Notes under the pieces: generated by a model
What the model saw: the letters and a program-made list of their open reading frames with translations, nothing else
What the model was told of the DNA's origin: nothing
Databases searched by the model: none
From: Candidatus Omnitrophota bacterium
Lineage (GTDB): Bacteria > Omnitrophota > Gorgyraeia > Gygaellales > Profunditerraquicolaceae
DNA: 33,823 nt
Direction: 5' to 3'
NCBI GenBank assembly: GCA_023819035.1
Contig: JAMWCL010000011.1
Location: 1-33,823, forward strand
Translations under genes and position numbers: made by a program
Shown here: piece after piece, positions 1 to 8,485 of the stretch
How the letters are laid out: each line of letters begins with the position of its first letter
How positions within the stretch are numbered: the stretch's first letter is position 1

Positions 1-650
1 TTAGTTACATGACCGATAATAAAGACAGATATCCCTTTTGTCTTTGCTAATTGCGTAAGAATACCAGCACATTCCCTTACCTGACTGACACTACCCGGCG
101 AAGAATTAATGGAAGGCTCAAAAAGCACTTGTATCGAATCAACAAATACCACATCGGGATTAAGTCGATTAATATATTCTACAATAAAGGACAAATCCGT
201 CTGATTTACAATATAAAGCCTTCCATCTATCCCTGCGCCTAATCGTTTAGCCCTTAATTTTGTTTGACTAACAGACTCCTCGCCACTTACATATAATACT
301 GTTTTTTCTTGTTGAATTAATTGATTGCAGACCTGCAAGGAGATTGTAGATTTACCAATCCCCGGATTTCCGCCAATTAGTATTACTGAACCCGGCACAA
401 TCCCTCCGCCTAATACCCGATCCAGCTCTAATATCCCTGTCTTTAAGCGATGAGATTCTTTCACCTCCACATCCTTTAATAAGACGGGTTCATCTTTATA
501 AAGTGCGGTTCTTTCCTTAGATTTGGCCTTAGGGATAGTGTAATCTTCTTCTACAAAAGAATTCCAGCTGTTACAATCAGGACATCTTCCTAACCATTTA
601 GGAGATTGATAACCGCAACCCTGACAGGTAAATATAGTCTTGGCCTTCAT
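1..650 (-). CDS. radA: DNA repair protein RadA, partial (C-terminus beyond window)
   Basis: Partial gene; the first 216 codons are present and the rest lies beyond position 1. The N-terminus carries a four-cysteine zinc finger (Cys 9, 12, 23, 26) and a RecA-like ATPase core with Walker A GGNPGIGKST at residues 93-102. The stretch VLYVSGEES and a Walker B region near VVFVDSIQ follow. RadA is a RecA-related ATPase that helps process recombination intermediates. The KNRFG motif and Lon-like C-terminal domain would lie outside the window. The ATG at 650 overlaps the mlaD stop in an ATGA arrangement, implying translational coupling. In Firmicutes radA also follows clpC, so its position after clpC and mla here is meaningful. 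Asn 95 replaces the acidic residue usual in this Walker A. Confidence 0.93.
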   Translation of the reverse strand, partial: MKAKTIFTCQGCGYQSPKWLGRCPDCNSWNSFVEEDYTIPKAKSKERTALYKDEPVLLKDVEVKESHRLKTGILELDRVLGGGIVPGSVILIGGNPGIGKSTISLQVCNQLIQQEKTVLYVSGEESVSQTKLRAKRLGAGIDGRLYIVNQTDLSFIVEYINRLNPDVVFVDSIQVLFEPSINSSPGSVSQVRECAGILTQLAKTKGISVFIIGHVT

Positions 651-1327
651 TGCTTTGTTCTCTTAAGTAATTTCCAGGGATGTTGCCTTAAATCCTTTAT
701 CAAAGCCTCTATCTCTTTATAAAGAGAATCATCATAGAATAATTTACCAATAGTACCCTCTTTATTCTTTATCATCTCTGCTATTTCCTGATATAACCTA
801 TTATCATAAAGAAGCCTGCCAATAGTTCCTTCCTTATCCTTTATTCGCTGGATAATCGTTTCTAAGTCATCCGCTATATTCCTTGCTAACACCGCTACCT
901 CATGCATAGGTACAGGATCGACACCTTCTAAGCTCCCATCTTTAGCCAAGATATTTTGGAAATCTTTACCAGGCATAATCTCAATATACTTTTCTCCTAA
1001 CAGACCTAAGGTATTAACCCATACTGTAGAATCACGCGGAATCATTACCTCTTTATTTATCCATCCCTCTATATTAACTTTAGTTTTTGATTCTTTGGGA
1101 TTAAAAATAAATCTTATCTGTCTTACTTCACCGACATCTACACCTGCAAACCTTATCGGCGCTCCAATTTTTACCCCATTTACAAAATTAAAAACAAAAT
1201 TAATCCGATAACCGGATGTCCAGGTTTTAAAATTCCCGATCAGTAAAACAAAAGTTGCCAAGATAATTAAACCTACAAAAACAAATATTCCTACCTTTAA
1301 TTCTAAACTAGATTTACCAAAGACCAT
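647..1327 (-). CDS. mlaD: MlaD-type MCE domain lipid-transport substrate-binding protein
   Basis: A 226-residue protein with one N-terminal membrane anchor (about residues 10-32) followed by a single MCE domain (about 38-118, including GVKIGAPIRFAGVDVGEV). This is the standard build of MlaD, which binds phospholipid in the periplasm and docks on the MlaFE transporter. The C-terminal third holds a 24-residue tandem repeat (162-185 and 186-209), each with KEGTIG then YD then LYxEI, and ends in the RQHPWKLL motif common in MCE proteins. The start at 1327 has a good GGAGG ribosome binding site and overlaps the end of mlaF by 14 bases. Direction of lipid movement cannot be told from sequence. Confidence 0.9.
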   Translation of the reverse strand: MVFGKSSLELKVGIFVFVGLIILATFVLLIGNFKTWTSGYRINFVFNFVNGVKIGAPIRFAGVDVGEVRQIRFIFNPKESKTKVNIEGWINKEVMIPRDSTVWVNTLGLLGEKYIEIMPGKDFQNILAKDGSLEGVDPVPMHEVAVLARNIADDLETIIQRIKDKEGTIGRLLYDNRLYQEIAEMIKNKEGTIGKLFYDDSLYKEIEALIKDLRQHPWKLLKRTKQ

Positions 1328-2081
1328 ATACCGCCTCCATTTCCGTTATTGGACCTTCGGCTAAACCATTAATAAATTGATAAACAACTGGATTGTCTGT
1401 GTTCTGAATCTGAGAAGGAGAACCCTCGGCAATAATCCTTCCCTGATAAAGCATAGCAATCTTATCTGCTATCTTATAAGCACTCTTCATATCATGGGTT
1501 ACTACTATAGAGGTAACCTTTAGTTTATCATGAAGATTGCGAATAAGGGTATTAATGCCGTCAGCAGTAATAGGATCTACCCCGGTGGTAGGTTCATCGT
1601 AAAGGATAATCTCGGGCCGAATACATATCGCTCTTGCTAAAGCCACACGTTTTTTCATTCCCCCACTTAATTCTGAAGGCATAAGATGTTTTATCCCCTC
1701 TAAACCCACCAAACGCAGAGACTCATTAATCCTTTCTTCAAGCTCTTCAGATTTAATTTGATTATGCTCCGTAAGACCAAAACCCACATTCTCCTCTACC
1801 GTAAGTGAATCAAAAAGCGCCCCACCCTGAAAAACCATTCCAATCTTTAGACGTAATTGATTCAGCTCCTTTTCTTTTAAAGTAGTAACCTCCTTCCCAT
1901 CTATAAAGATCTTACCTTTATCCGGCTTTAAGATCCCGATAATATGTTTCAATAAAACACTCTTACCACAGCCTGAGCGACCAATCACTACACAGGTGGA
2001 ACCCTTATCCACCCTTAGGCTTAAATTATCAAGAACCTTATGGTTATTAAAAGATTTACTTAGCTCTATTATCTCTATCAT
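1314..2081 (-). CDS. mlaF: MlaF-type ABC transporter ATP-binding protein
   Basis: ABC ATPase of about 255 residues that would power the MlaE permease. It shows Walker A GRSGCGKS, signature LSGGMKKRVALARA, Walker B IILYDEPTTGVDP and the switch histidine in VVTHDMKSA. The frame stays open upstream to 2132, but that adds a hydrophobic tail lying wholly inside mlaE. The ATG at 2081 (MIEIIELSKSF) matches the family's usual N-terminus and starts one base after the mlaE stop, so I chose it. No strong Shine-Dalgarno is visible, so translation is probably coupled to mlaE. Neighbours mlaE and mlaD complete the core transporter; mlaB and mlaC are absent from this window. Confidence 0.92.
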   Translation of the reverse strand: MIEIIELSKSFNNHKVLDNLSLRVDKGSTCVVIGRSGCGKSVLLKHIIGILKPDKGKIFIDGKEVTTLKEKELNQLRLKIGMVFQGGALFDSLTVEENVGFGLTEHNQIKSEELEERINESLRLVGLEGIKHLMPSELSGGMKKRVALARAICIRPEIILYDEPTTGVDPITADGINTLIRNLHDKLKVTSIVVTHDMKSAYKIADKIAMLYQGRIIAEGSPSQIQNTDNPVVYQFINGLAEGPITEMEAVYGLW

Positions 2082-2082
2082 C

Positions 2083-2865
2083 TTAAGGAAAGATAAAATA
2101 AAAAAGGGCAGTAAAGAAGCAATCGCAAGCAATAATCAAAATAAAGGTGGTTACCACTGCGCGGGTAGTTGCCCTTCCTACACCCTCTGCTCCACCTTCA
2201 ACATTAAAACCTTCATAGCAACTTACTAAAGCAATGATCATTCCAAAAAAGAAGGCCTTAAATAAACCACTAAACAGATCCTTAAACAATAATGAATCGA
2301 AGGTTAAATTAAGATACATACTCGAAGAAACATTCAATTTCAAAAAACAGATAAGGTAACCTCCAAAAATCCCTACAATATCTGCATAAAGAGTAAGTAT
2401 GGGAACCATAAAACTTAAAGCCAAAAAACGGGGTACCACCAGATACTTTATAGGATTTGTGGCTAAAGTCTGTAAAGCATCGATCTGCTCGGTTACCTGC
2501 ATGGAGCCGATCTCGGCAGTGATAGCTGCTCCCACCCTTCCTGCTACCACTAAGGCAGTAATTACCGGCCCCAATTCCCTTACCAAAGAAAGAGCCACGA
2601 TACTGGCAATATACATCTCCGAACCTAAACGTTGTAATTGATAAGCAGTCTGTAAAGCCATAATAATTCCAATAAATAAAGCAATGAGAGAAATTAAAGG
2701 AAGACTGTCAAAACCTGCTCTTTTTGCCTGGTAAAGAATACGTTCCTTTTTAAAGGGTGGAATAAATATCCAGTAAAATGTCTGGATAATTAAGTTAACC
2801 AGACCTCCCAGCATATATAAAAATGCAATTATTTTTTTAACCGGAATTAAAATATTTTCTTTCAT
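2083..2865 (-). CDS. mlaE: MlaE-type ABC transporter permease
   Basis: A 260-residue inner-membrane protein with about five hydrophobic segments and the conserved MlaE block RELGPVITALVVAGRVGAAITAEIGSMQVTEQIDAL. It pairs with MlaF as the permease of a retrograde or anterograde phospholipid transporter. The ATG at 2865 overlaps the clpC stop (ATGA), so this envelope gene is physically tied to the protease operon. No good ribosome binding site precedes it, which again suggests coupling. Length and motifs are normal for the family. Confidence 0.92.
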   Translation of the reverse strand: MKENILIPVKKIIAFLYMLGGLVNLIIQTFYWIFIPPFKKERILYQAKRAGFDSLPLISLIALFIGIIMALQTAYQLQRLGSEMYIASIVALSLVRELGPVITALVVAGRVGAAITAEIGSMQVTEQIDALQTLATNPIKYLVVPRFLALSFMVPILTLYADIVGIFGGYLICFLKLNVSSSMYLNLTFDSLLFKDLFSGLFKAFFFGMIIALVSCYEGFNVEGGAEGVGRATTRAVVTTFILIIACDCFFTALFYFIFP

Positions 2866-5276
2866 TCACTAAATATCAATTCATCGTTTTTGCGCAGGAC
2901 CCTTACCTTTGAGCCCTCTTTGAATCTTTTGGCAATTATATCTGATGCCAAAGGGTCTTCTAAGAATCTTTGAATGGTTCTTTTAAGTGGCCTAGCTCCA
3001 AAGACCGGATCAAAACCCTTTTCAATTAAAAACTCCTTTGCTTGCGGGGTGATCTCTAAAGAGATATTCTGTTCCTTAAGTCTTTCCGCTACATAACCCA
3101 GTTCAATATCTACAATCCGCTCCAAATCCTCTTTTGCTAAAGGTCGAAATACAATAATGTCATCTATGCGGTTTAAAAACTCAGGCTTAAATGTACGCTT
3201 TACCTCCTCTAATAATTTTTCCTTCATCTCTTGATAGGTAATCTCTTCTTTTTGAGTCTTAAATCCTAAAGAACCACTCTTACGAATAAGCTCAGCGCCT
3301 ACATTGGAGGTCATTATCACAATCGTATTTCTAAAATCTACTTTTCTACCAAAGCTATCCGTAAGCCTTCCATCTTCAAAGACCTGAAGTAATAGATTAA
3401 ATACATCGGGATGCGCCTTCTCAATTTCATCTAAAAGAATTACAGAGTAAGGTCTGCGTCTTACCCTTTCCGTAAGTTGTCCGCCCTCTTCGTAGCCCAC
3501 ATATCCAGGTGGTGCACCGATTAAACGCGAAACATTAAATTTTTCCATATACTCCGACATATCCAATTGTAAAAGTGCATTTTCATCACCAAACATAAAC
3601 TCAGCTAAGGCTCTAGCAAGAAGGGTCTTGCCTACCCCCGTTGGGCCAAGAAAGATAAAAGAGCCAATCGGTCTTTTAGGATCCTTTATCCCTGCCCGCG
3701 AGCGTCTTACTGCATGGGCGATCGCCGAGATTGCTTCCTCCTGACCTACGACACGCTTATGCAGCTCATCTTCTATCTTAAGTAATTTTTCGCTTTCCTT
3801 TTCTTCCAATCTAAATATGGGAATACCTGTCCACTGCGAAACAATCCGCGCGATATCCTCTTCACCCACTACCGGCCGCATCTTATCTTTGGCCTGTGAC
3901 CATTCTCGATTAAGTTGCTCCAGCTGTTGGCGTATCTGCCTTTCCTGATCCCGCAAGGCGGCTGCCTTCTCAAAATCTTGAGATTTTATATAAGCTTCTT
4001 TTTCTTTTCTTATCGATTCAAGTTTTTCCTCTAATTTTTTAATCTCCGGGGGGACAATAAGCACATTTAATCTGGCCCGCGAACCTGCCTCATCGATTAA
4101 ATCAATTGCCTTATCGGGAAGAAATCTTCCTGAGATATAACGGTCAGCTAACTTTGCTGCTGCCTCTAATGCCTCATCTTTAAAGACTACACGATGATGG
4201 GCTTCATATTTATCGCGTAAACCCTTTAAAATCTCAATGGTCTGTTCAACTGTCGGTGGTTCAACGATAATTGTTTGAAATCGTCTTTCTAAAGCAGCAT
4301 CTTTTTCTACATATTTTCGATACTCATCCATAGTGGTTGCTCCAATACATTGAATCTCGCCACGAGAAAGTGCGGGCTTTAAGATATTGGAGGCATCGAT
4401 TGCTCCCTCTGCGGCGCCTGCGCCAACTAAGGTATGTAACTCATCAATAAAAATGATCACATCTTGAGAACGCTTTATCTCCTCCATTACCGCCTTAATC
4501 CTTTCCTCAAACTGTCCCCGATACTTCGTGCCCGCTACCATTAATGCTAAATCCAGAATCACAATCCTTTTATTTTTTAATACCTCAGGAACATTTCCTG
4601 CCACAATTGCCTGAGCTAAACCTTCTACAATCGCTGTCTTTCCCACACCCGCTTCACCTAAAAGAACGGGATTATTCTTTGTACGTCTACTTAATATCTG
4701 AATAACCCGTTCAATCTCATTCCGTCGATTTATAACCGGGTCAAGTTTATTCTCCCTTGCTAAAGCAGTTAAATCCCTTCCAAAGGCATCTAAGGCAGGG
4801 GTCTTTGTCTTAGTGGAACTCTGACCAAAAGAAGGCAATGCGGAACCTAAAATCTCCATTACCTCATTTCTTACCATATTTAAATCTAAACCTAAATTCA
4901 AAAGTACCTGAGAAGCTATACCTTCTCCTTCACGCAGAAGTCCTAACAAAAGATGCTCCGTACCAATGTAATTATGACCTAAGGCACGCGCTTCTTCAGC
5001 AGCTAATTCTAAGGCTTTTTTAGCACGCGGAGTAAATGGGATATCTCCAATGATTTGAGTAGTTGGACCGGGTTGAACTAACTTTTCAATCTCTAAACGG
5101 ATATTCTCCAAGGATACCCCCATCTTTTGCAAAACAGTAGCTGCTACCCCTTCCCCTTCTCGAATCAGACCTAAAAGTATATGCTCTGTGCCAATATAAT
5201 CATGATTAAAACGTCTGGCTTCCTCTTTAGCTAAGATGATTACCTTTCTTGCTCTTTCCGTAAAACGATTAAACAT
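2862..5276 (-). CDS. clpC: ATP-dependent Clp protease ATP-binding subunit ClpC
   Basis: An 804-residue Hsp100 unfoldase. In order: two Clp-N repeats (about 1-145), AAA domain 1 with Walker A GEAGVGKT (207-214) and Walker B IIFIDE, a middle domain with a UVR-like coiled coil (about 415-460), and AAA domain 2 with Walker A GPTGVGKT (544-551) and Walker B VILLDE. A SLGF loop at 669-672 fits the position of the tripeptide that docks on ClpP. The C-terminal D2-small domain includes [10 protein letters not shown]. It unfolds substrates for ClpP, and in McsB-containing bacteria the N-domain binds phosphoarginine. A clear AGGAGG precedes the ATG. mcsB and mcsA lie directly upstream, which supports ClpC over ClpA or ClpB. 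clpP is not in the window. Confidence 0.96.
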   Translation of the reverse strand: MFNRFTERARKVIILAKEEARRFNHDYIGTEHILLGLIREGEGVAATVLQKMGVSLENIRLEIEKLVQPGPTTQIIGDIPFTPRAKKALELAAEEARALGHNYIGTEHLLLGLLREGEGIASQVLLNLGLDLNMVRNEVMEILGSALPSFGQSSTKTKTPALDAFGRDLTALARENKLDPVINRRNEIERVIQILSRRTKNNPVLLGEAGVGKTAIVEGLAQAIVAGNVPEVLKNKRIVILDLALMVAGTKYRGQFEERIKAVMEEIKRSQDVIIFIDELHTLVGAGAAEGAIDASNILKPALSRGEIQCIGATTMDEYRKYVEKDAALERRFQTIIVEPPTVEQTIEILKGLRDKYEAHHRVVFKDEALEAAAKLADRYISGRFLPDKAIDLIDEAGSRARLNVLIVPPEIKKLEEKLESIRKEKEAYIKSQDFEKAAALRDQERQIRQQLEQLNREWSQAKDKMRPVVGEEDIARIVSQWTGIPIFRLEEKESEKLLKIEDELHKRVVGQEEAISAIAHAVRRSRAGIKDPKRPIGSFIFLGPTGVGKTLLARALAEFMFGDENALLQLDMSEYMEKFNVSRLIGAPPGYVGYEEGGQLTERVRRRPYSVILLDEIEKAHPDVFNLLLQVFEDGRLTDSFGRKVDFRNTIVIMTSNVGAELIRKSGSLGFKTQKEEITYQEMKEKLLEEVKRTFKPEFLNRIDDIIVFRPLAKEDLERIVDIELGYVAERLKEQNISLEITPQAKEFLIEKGFDPVFGARPLKRTIQRFLEDPLASDIIAKRFKEGSKVRVLRKNDELIFSE

Positions 5277-5331
5277 AATCTTACCTCCTGTTTTAAATTA
5301 TCAAGTTTATATTTAATTAATCAGGAATTGA

Positions 5332-6384
5332 TTATTTACCTATTAGTTTTTCTCGGATAAGATTTGCCCGTTTAATATCCCTCTCTTCAGTAGAAAGCTT
5401 CTTATTTTCTATTTTCTGTAGATGTGCGGGTTGGGTAATAATAAATAACTCATTTATTATACTGCGATTGATATTTTTGATTATACCTAAATCGCATCCC
5501 ATCCTTACCATGGATAATAACTCCAGTGTTTCTTGACTGGAGATAATATGGGCACTTTTAAGAATCCCTAAACTACGATTAACCCTGTCTTCTATCATTG
5601 CCCAATTGCGATTAAGCATTGTCTGACGCGCTTGATTCTCTTGTTCAATCACCTGTCTAATAAGACCGCTAAGATTCTCAATTATTTCGATCTCACTGTG
5701 ACCTAAAGATACCTGATTGGAAATCTGAAATAAATTACCTGTTGCCTGGGTACCCTCACCATATAATCCGCGTGTAGTAAAACTTAATTTAGCTACTGCC
5801 GATAATACCCGATTTATCTGACGCGTCATTACTAAGGCAGGAAGATGCAGCATTACTGAAGCACGCATACCCGTGCCGGTATTAGTAGGGCAAGCAGTAA
5901 GATAGCCCCATTCTGAAGTAAAAGCAAAGTTTAACTCTTTAGCTAAAGCATCATCTATCTGACTAATAATATTCCAAGCCTCAAAAAGATTAAAACCCGA
6001 CTGCATTACTTGAATCCTCAGGTGGTCCTCCTCATTAATCATAATTGCCAAAATCTCATCTTCATCAATCACCACTGCTTTATAATCGGTCTTCTGGGTA
6101 TGTTCATAGGATACAAGGTGTCTTTCCACCAAAAATTGCTTATCTATTCCATCGAGTTCAGCTAATCTAAAACATTTTGATTTTCTAAGATAATCTATCT
6201 TGCTTATCGCCTCCTCTACCTGGTTAAGTACTGCCTCTGCTTGTTTCTTATTTGCCCAGTGAGGAAAGGGAATCTTATCTAAATTTCTGGCTAAGCGGAT
6301 CCGACTAGAAAGAACAATATCGGAATGGGGACCGCTTCCTTTTAGCCATTCACTGGTATGTTTAAGTAAATCATTAAGATTCAT
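5332..6384 (-). CDS. mcsB: Protein-arginine kinase McsB
   Basis: A 350-residue ATP:guanido phosphotransferase-type kinase. The N-terminus has SSRIRLARNLDKIPFP, the middle has CPTNTGTGMRASVMLHLP and a TTRGLYGEG loop, all typical of McsB. The C-terminus keeps the RDxxRA motif (RDIKRA, 335-340) described as the phosphoarginine-sensing allosteric site in McsB, so the kinase is probably regulated as in Firmicutes. It phosphorylates arginines on misfolded or regulatory proteins, which marks them for ClpC-ClpP. The start has an AAAGGA ribosome binding site and lies 2 bases after mcsA. A phosphoarginine phosphatase (YwlE) is not present in this window. Confidence 0.95.
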   Translation of the reverse strand: MNLNDLLKHTSEWLKGSGPHSDIVLSSRIRLARNLDKIPFPHWANKKQAEAVLNQVEEAISKIDYLRKSKCFRLAELDGIDKQFLVERHLVSYEHTQKTDYKAVVIDEDEILAIMINEEDHLRIQVMQSGFNLFEAWNIISQIDDALAKELNFAFTSEWGYLTACPTNTGTGMRASVMLHLPALVMTRQINRVLSAVAKLSFTTRGLYGEGTQATGNLFQISNQVSLGHSEIEIIENLSGLIRQVIEQENQARQTMLNRNWAMIEDRVNRSLGILKSAHIISSQETLELLSMVRMGCDLGIIKNINRSIINELFIITQPAHLQKIENKKLSTEERDIKRANLIREKLIGK

Positions 6385-6386
6385 AG

Positions 6387-6905
6387 CTATTCCTTTTGTT
6401 TATGGTTATCTAGTATTTTCTTTTCTAACTCCTTAATCTGATCTCTAATCTTAGCTGCCTCCTCAAATGCCTCCATCTCAATTGCCCTTTGAAGTCTTGC
6501 GCGTAATTGTTGAAGTAATTCAGGTTTTTTCTGTGAAACCTTAATTGAAATAAATGGGCTCTTGCCATAATGTGTGCTTGAACCATGGATTCTTTTTAAG
6601 AGAGGGCCAAGATACTTTTTAAAGGTAAAATAACATTCACTACAACCTAAGCGTCCAATCTTTTTAAAATCTGTATAACTAAGCCCGCAGTTAGAGCATT
6701 TTAGGGAAACCGTCTCAAGATCCTTAGGAGGTTTTTCAAACTCTGCTAAGCCACCTAAAAGATCACCCAGACTAAACTGCTGTTCCATCTCCGCACTTTT
6801 CTGTCTGGCACATTCCTCGCAAAGATGCAACTCACTTACTTGATCATCAATTATCTCCGTTAAATGTACAGTAGCTTGATTTTTACCACAGATACCACAG
6901 AGCAT
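6387..6905 (-). CDS. mcsA: McsA-type zinc-finger / UVR-motif adaptor of McsB
   Basis: A 172-residue protein with two zinc-finger pairs (CGIC with CEEC, then CSNC with CSEC) and a C-terminal UVR motif (RLQRAIEMEAFEEAAKIRDQ), exactly the McsA layout. McsA activates McsB and links it to ClpC. It has an AAGGAG ribosome binding site and is followed by mcsB after 2 bases. In Firmicutes ctsR precedes mcsA; here an aminotransferase gene takes that place and no CtsR-like repressor is visible in the window. Confidence 0.92.
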   Translation of the reverse strand: MLCGICGKNQATVHLTEIIDDQVSELHLCEECARQKSAEMEQQFSLGDLLGGLAEFEKPPKDLETVSLKCSNCGLSYTDFKKIGRLGCSECYFTFKKYLGPLLKRIHGSSTHYGKSPFISIKVSQKKPELLQQLRARLQRAIEMEAFEEAAKIRDQIKELEKKILDNHKQKE

Positions 6906-6917
6906 ATTCTTCTCCTT

Positions 6918-7787
6918 TTAATATCTTACCCCTTCCTTCCTGGTAAGTTCTTTAAATCTCTTCATCAGATTCAATGTCAACTTACCGGGTTTGCCTGTCC
7001 CGATAATCCGACCATCGACCTTTACTACTGGGATAATCTCAGCAGCGGTGCCTGTAAGAAAACATTCATCAGAAATATAAAGTTCATGACGCGTAAGCAC
7101 ATGTTCATGGACAGGGATTTTTTCCTTTCGAGCAATCTCTAAGACCGTATCCCGCGTAATACCCCTTAAGGTTCCCATGCATTGAGGTGGTGTGTAGAGA
7201 TGACCGCGCTTAACAATAAAGATATTATCTCCGGTACATTCTGCTACATAACCTAAGAAATCAAGCATAATTGCTTCTTCGCATCCTGCATTTATTGCTT
7301 CAATCTTAGCTAAAATATTATTTAAGTAATTAAGGGATTTTATCTGAGGATTTAATGCCTCGGGTAGATTCCTCACTGTCGGCACAGTAATGATTGCAAG
7401 ACCCTCTTTATATAACCTTTGCGGATAAAGTATTATCTTATCCGCAATAATTATTACCGTAGCATTACCTTTACATTTTCGCGGGTCAAGCCCTAAATCC
7501 CCTTCTCCCCGTGTAACAATTAACCTTATATAAGCATCTTTTAATCTATTTTCCTTTAGGGTTTGGATAACTGCATCTATCAACTGTTGTTTACTCATCG
7601 GAATCTCTAACATAATTGTATGTGCGGACTCAAAAAGTCGATCAATGTGTTCTTCTAATTTAAACACTAAGCGATTATATGTACGAATCCCTTCAAAAAC
7701 ACCATCACCGTATAAAAGCCCATGATCAAAGACAGAAATCTTAGCATCTTGTTTTTCATAAAACCTCCCATTAATATAGACCTTCAT
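6918..7787 (-). CDS. ilvE: Branched-chain amino acid aminotransferase (PLP class IV)
   Basis: A 289-residue fold-type IV aminotransferase. The N-terminus YINGRF and SVFDHGLLYGDGVFEGIRTY are diagnostic. The PLP lysine is Lys 150 in NPQIKSLNYLNN, Glu 183 lies in AECTGDNIF, and GTAAEI supplies the phosphate-binding threonine region. It would interconvert branched-chain 2-oxo acids and amino acids with glutamate. The class also includes D-amino-acid aminotransferase and ADC lyase, but the motifs fit IlvE best. Its GGGAGG ribosome binding site is strong. It sits between lolD and mcsA with gaps of 17 and 12 bases, an unrelated function carried inside the operon. Confidence 0.85.
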   Translation of the reverse strand: MKVYINGRFYEKQDAKISVFDHGLLYGDGVFEGIRTYNRLVFKLEEHIDRLFESAHTIMLEIPMSKQQLIDAVIQTLKENRLKDAYIRLIVTRGEGDLGLDPRKCKGNATVIIIADKIILYPQRLYKEGLAIITVPTVRNLPEALNPQIKSLNYLNNILAKIEAINAGCEEAIMLDFLGYVAECTGDNIFIVKRGHLYTPPQCMGTLRGITRDTVLEIARKEKIPVHEHVLTRHELYISDECFLTGTAAEIIPVVKVDGRIIGTGKPGKLTLNLMKRFKELTRKEGVRY

Positions 7788-7804
7788 CTTATCCGCCTCC
7801 CTCT

Positions 7805-8485
7805 TTAATTCATCAATAAGCCATCTTTAAGATAAACCACCCGATCCGCTACTTGCGCTATCTCTTTTTCATGGGTTACCAAAATAATCGTAGTAGGGTT
7901 GTCTTGATTAATCTTCTTTAGAAGACTTAAGATATTTTTGCCGTTTTCTGAATCTAAATTTCCCGTGGGTTCATCACAAATCAAAAGCCGGGGTTGATTA
8001 ATCAAAGCACGGGCAATTGCCACCCGTTGTTGTTCACCTCCTGATAACTCATTAGGTTTATGAAACATACGATTGGATAAACCTAAGGTTTTTAAAAGCT
8101 TCTTGGCATAATCGGAGGCCTTCTTTCTCTCCCACCAGCTTCTAAATAAACTGGGTAATAAAACATTCTCCAGGGCGTTAAATTCCGGCAAAAGATGATA
8201 AAACTGAAATACAAAACCTATAGCTTGATTTCTAAATCTGGTAAGCTCTTCTTCGCTTAAGCGATAAATATCCGTGCCCTCAAATAATACCTTACCTGCG
8301 GTAGGGTTCTCTAAACCTCCTAGGATATGCAAAAGCGTAGACTTACCTGCTCCAGAAGGCCCTTGAATGGCCAGAAATTCATTTTTTTTGACCATAAGAT
8401 TTATTCCTTTAAGCACCTCCAGCTTATAGCCATCCATATTAAAACTTTTATATAAGGCTTTTGTCTCCACAATATAATCATTCAT
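7805..8485 (-). CDS. lolD: Lipoprotein-releasing / LolD-type ABC transporter ATP-binding protein
   Basis: A 226-residue ABC ATPase of the MacB/LolD family: Walker A GPSGAGKSTLLHILGG, Q-loop FVFQFYHLLPEF, signature LSGGEQQRVAIARAL, Walker B LLICDEPTGNLD and VTHE switch histidine. The LLPEF segment after the Q-loop is a LolD hallmark. It would energise release of lipoproteins from the inner membrane together with the adjacent LolC-type permease. The frame is open up to 8521, but the ATG at 8485 gives the normal LolD N-terminus (MNDYIVETKALYKSF) and an 8-base overlap with the end of lolC, so it is preferred. Confidence 0.9.
   Translation of the reverse strand: MNDYIVETKALYKSFNMDGYKLEVLKGINLMVKKNEFLAIQGPSGAGKSTLLHILGGLENPTAGKVLFEGTDIYRLSEEELTRFRNQAIGFVFQFYHLLPEFNALENVLLPSLFRSWWERKKASDYAKKLLKTLGLSNRMFHKPNELSGGEQQRVAIARALINQPRLLICDEPTGNLDSENGKNILSLLKKINQDNPTTIILVTHEKEIAQVADRVVYLKDGLLMN

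Noticed and set aside
2082-2132. N-terminal extension of mlaF
   Set aside because: The added hydrophobic residues lie inside mlaE and are not part of the ABC ATPase fold; the ATG at 2081 fits the family.
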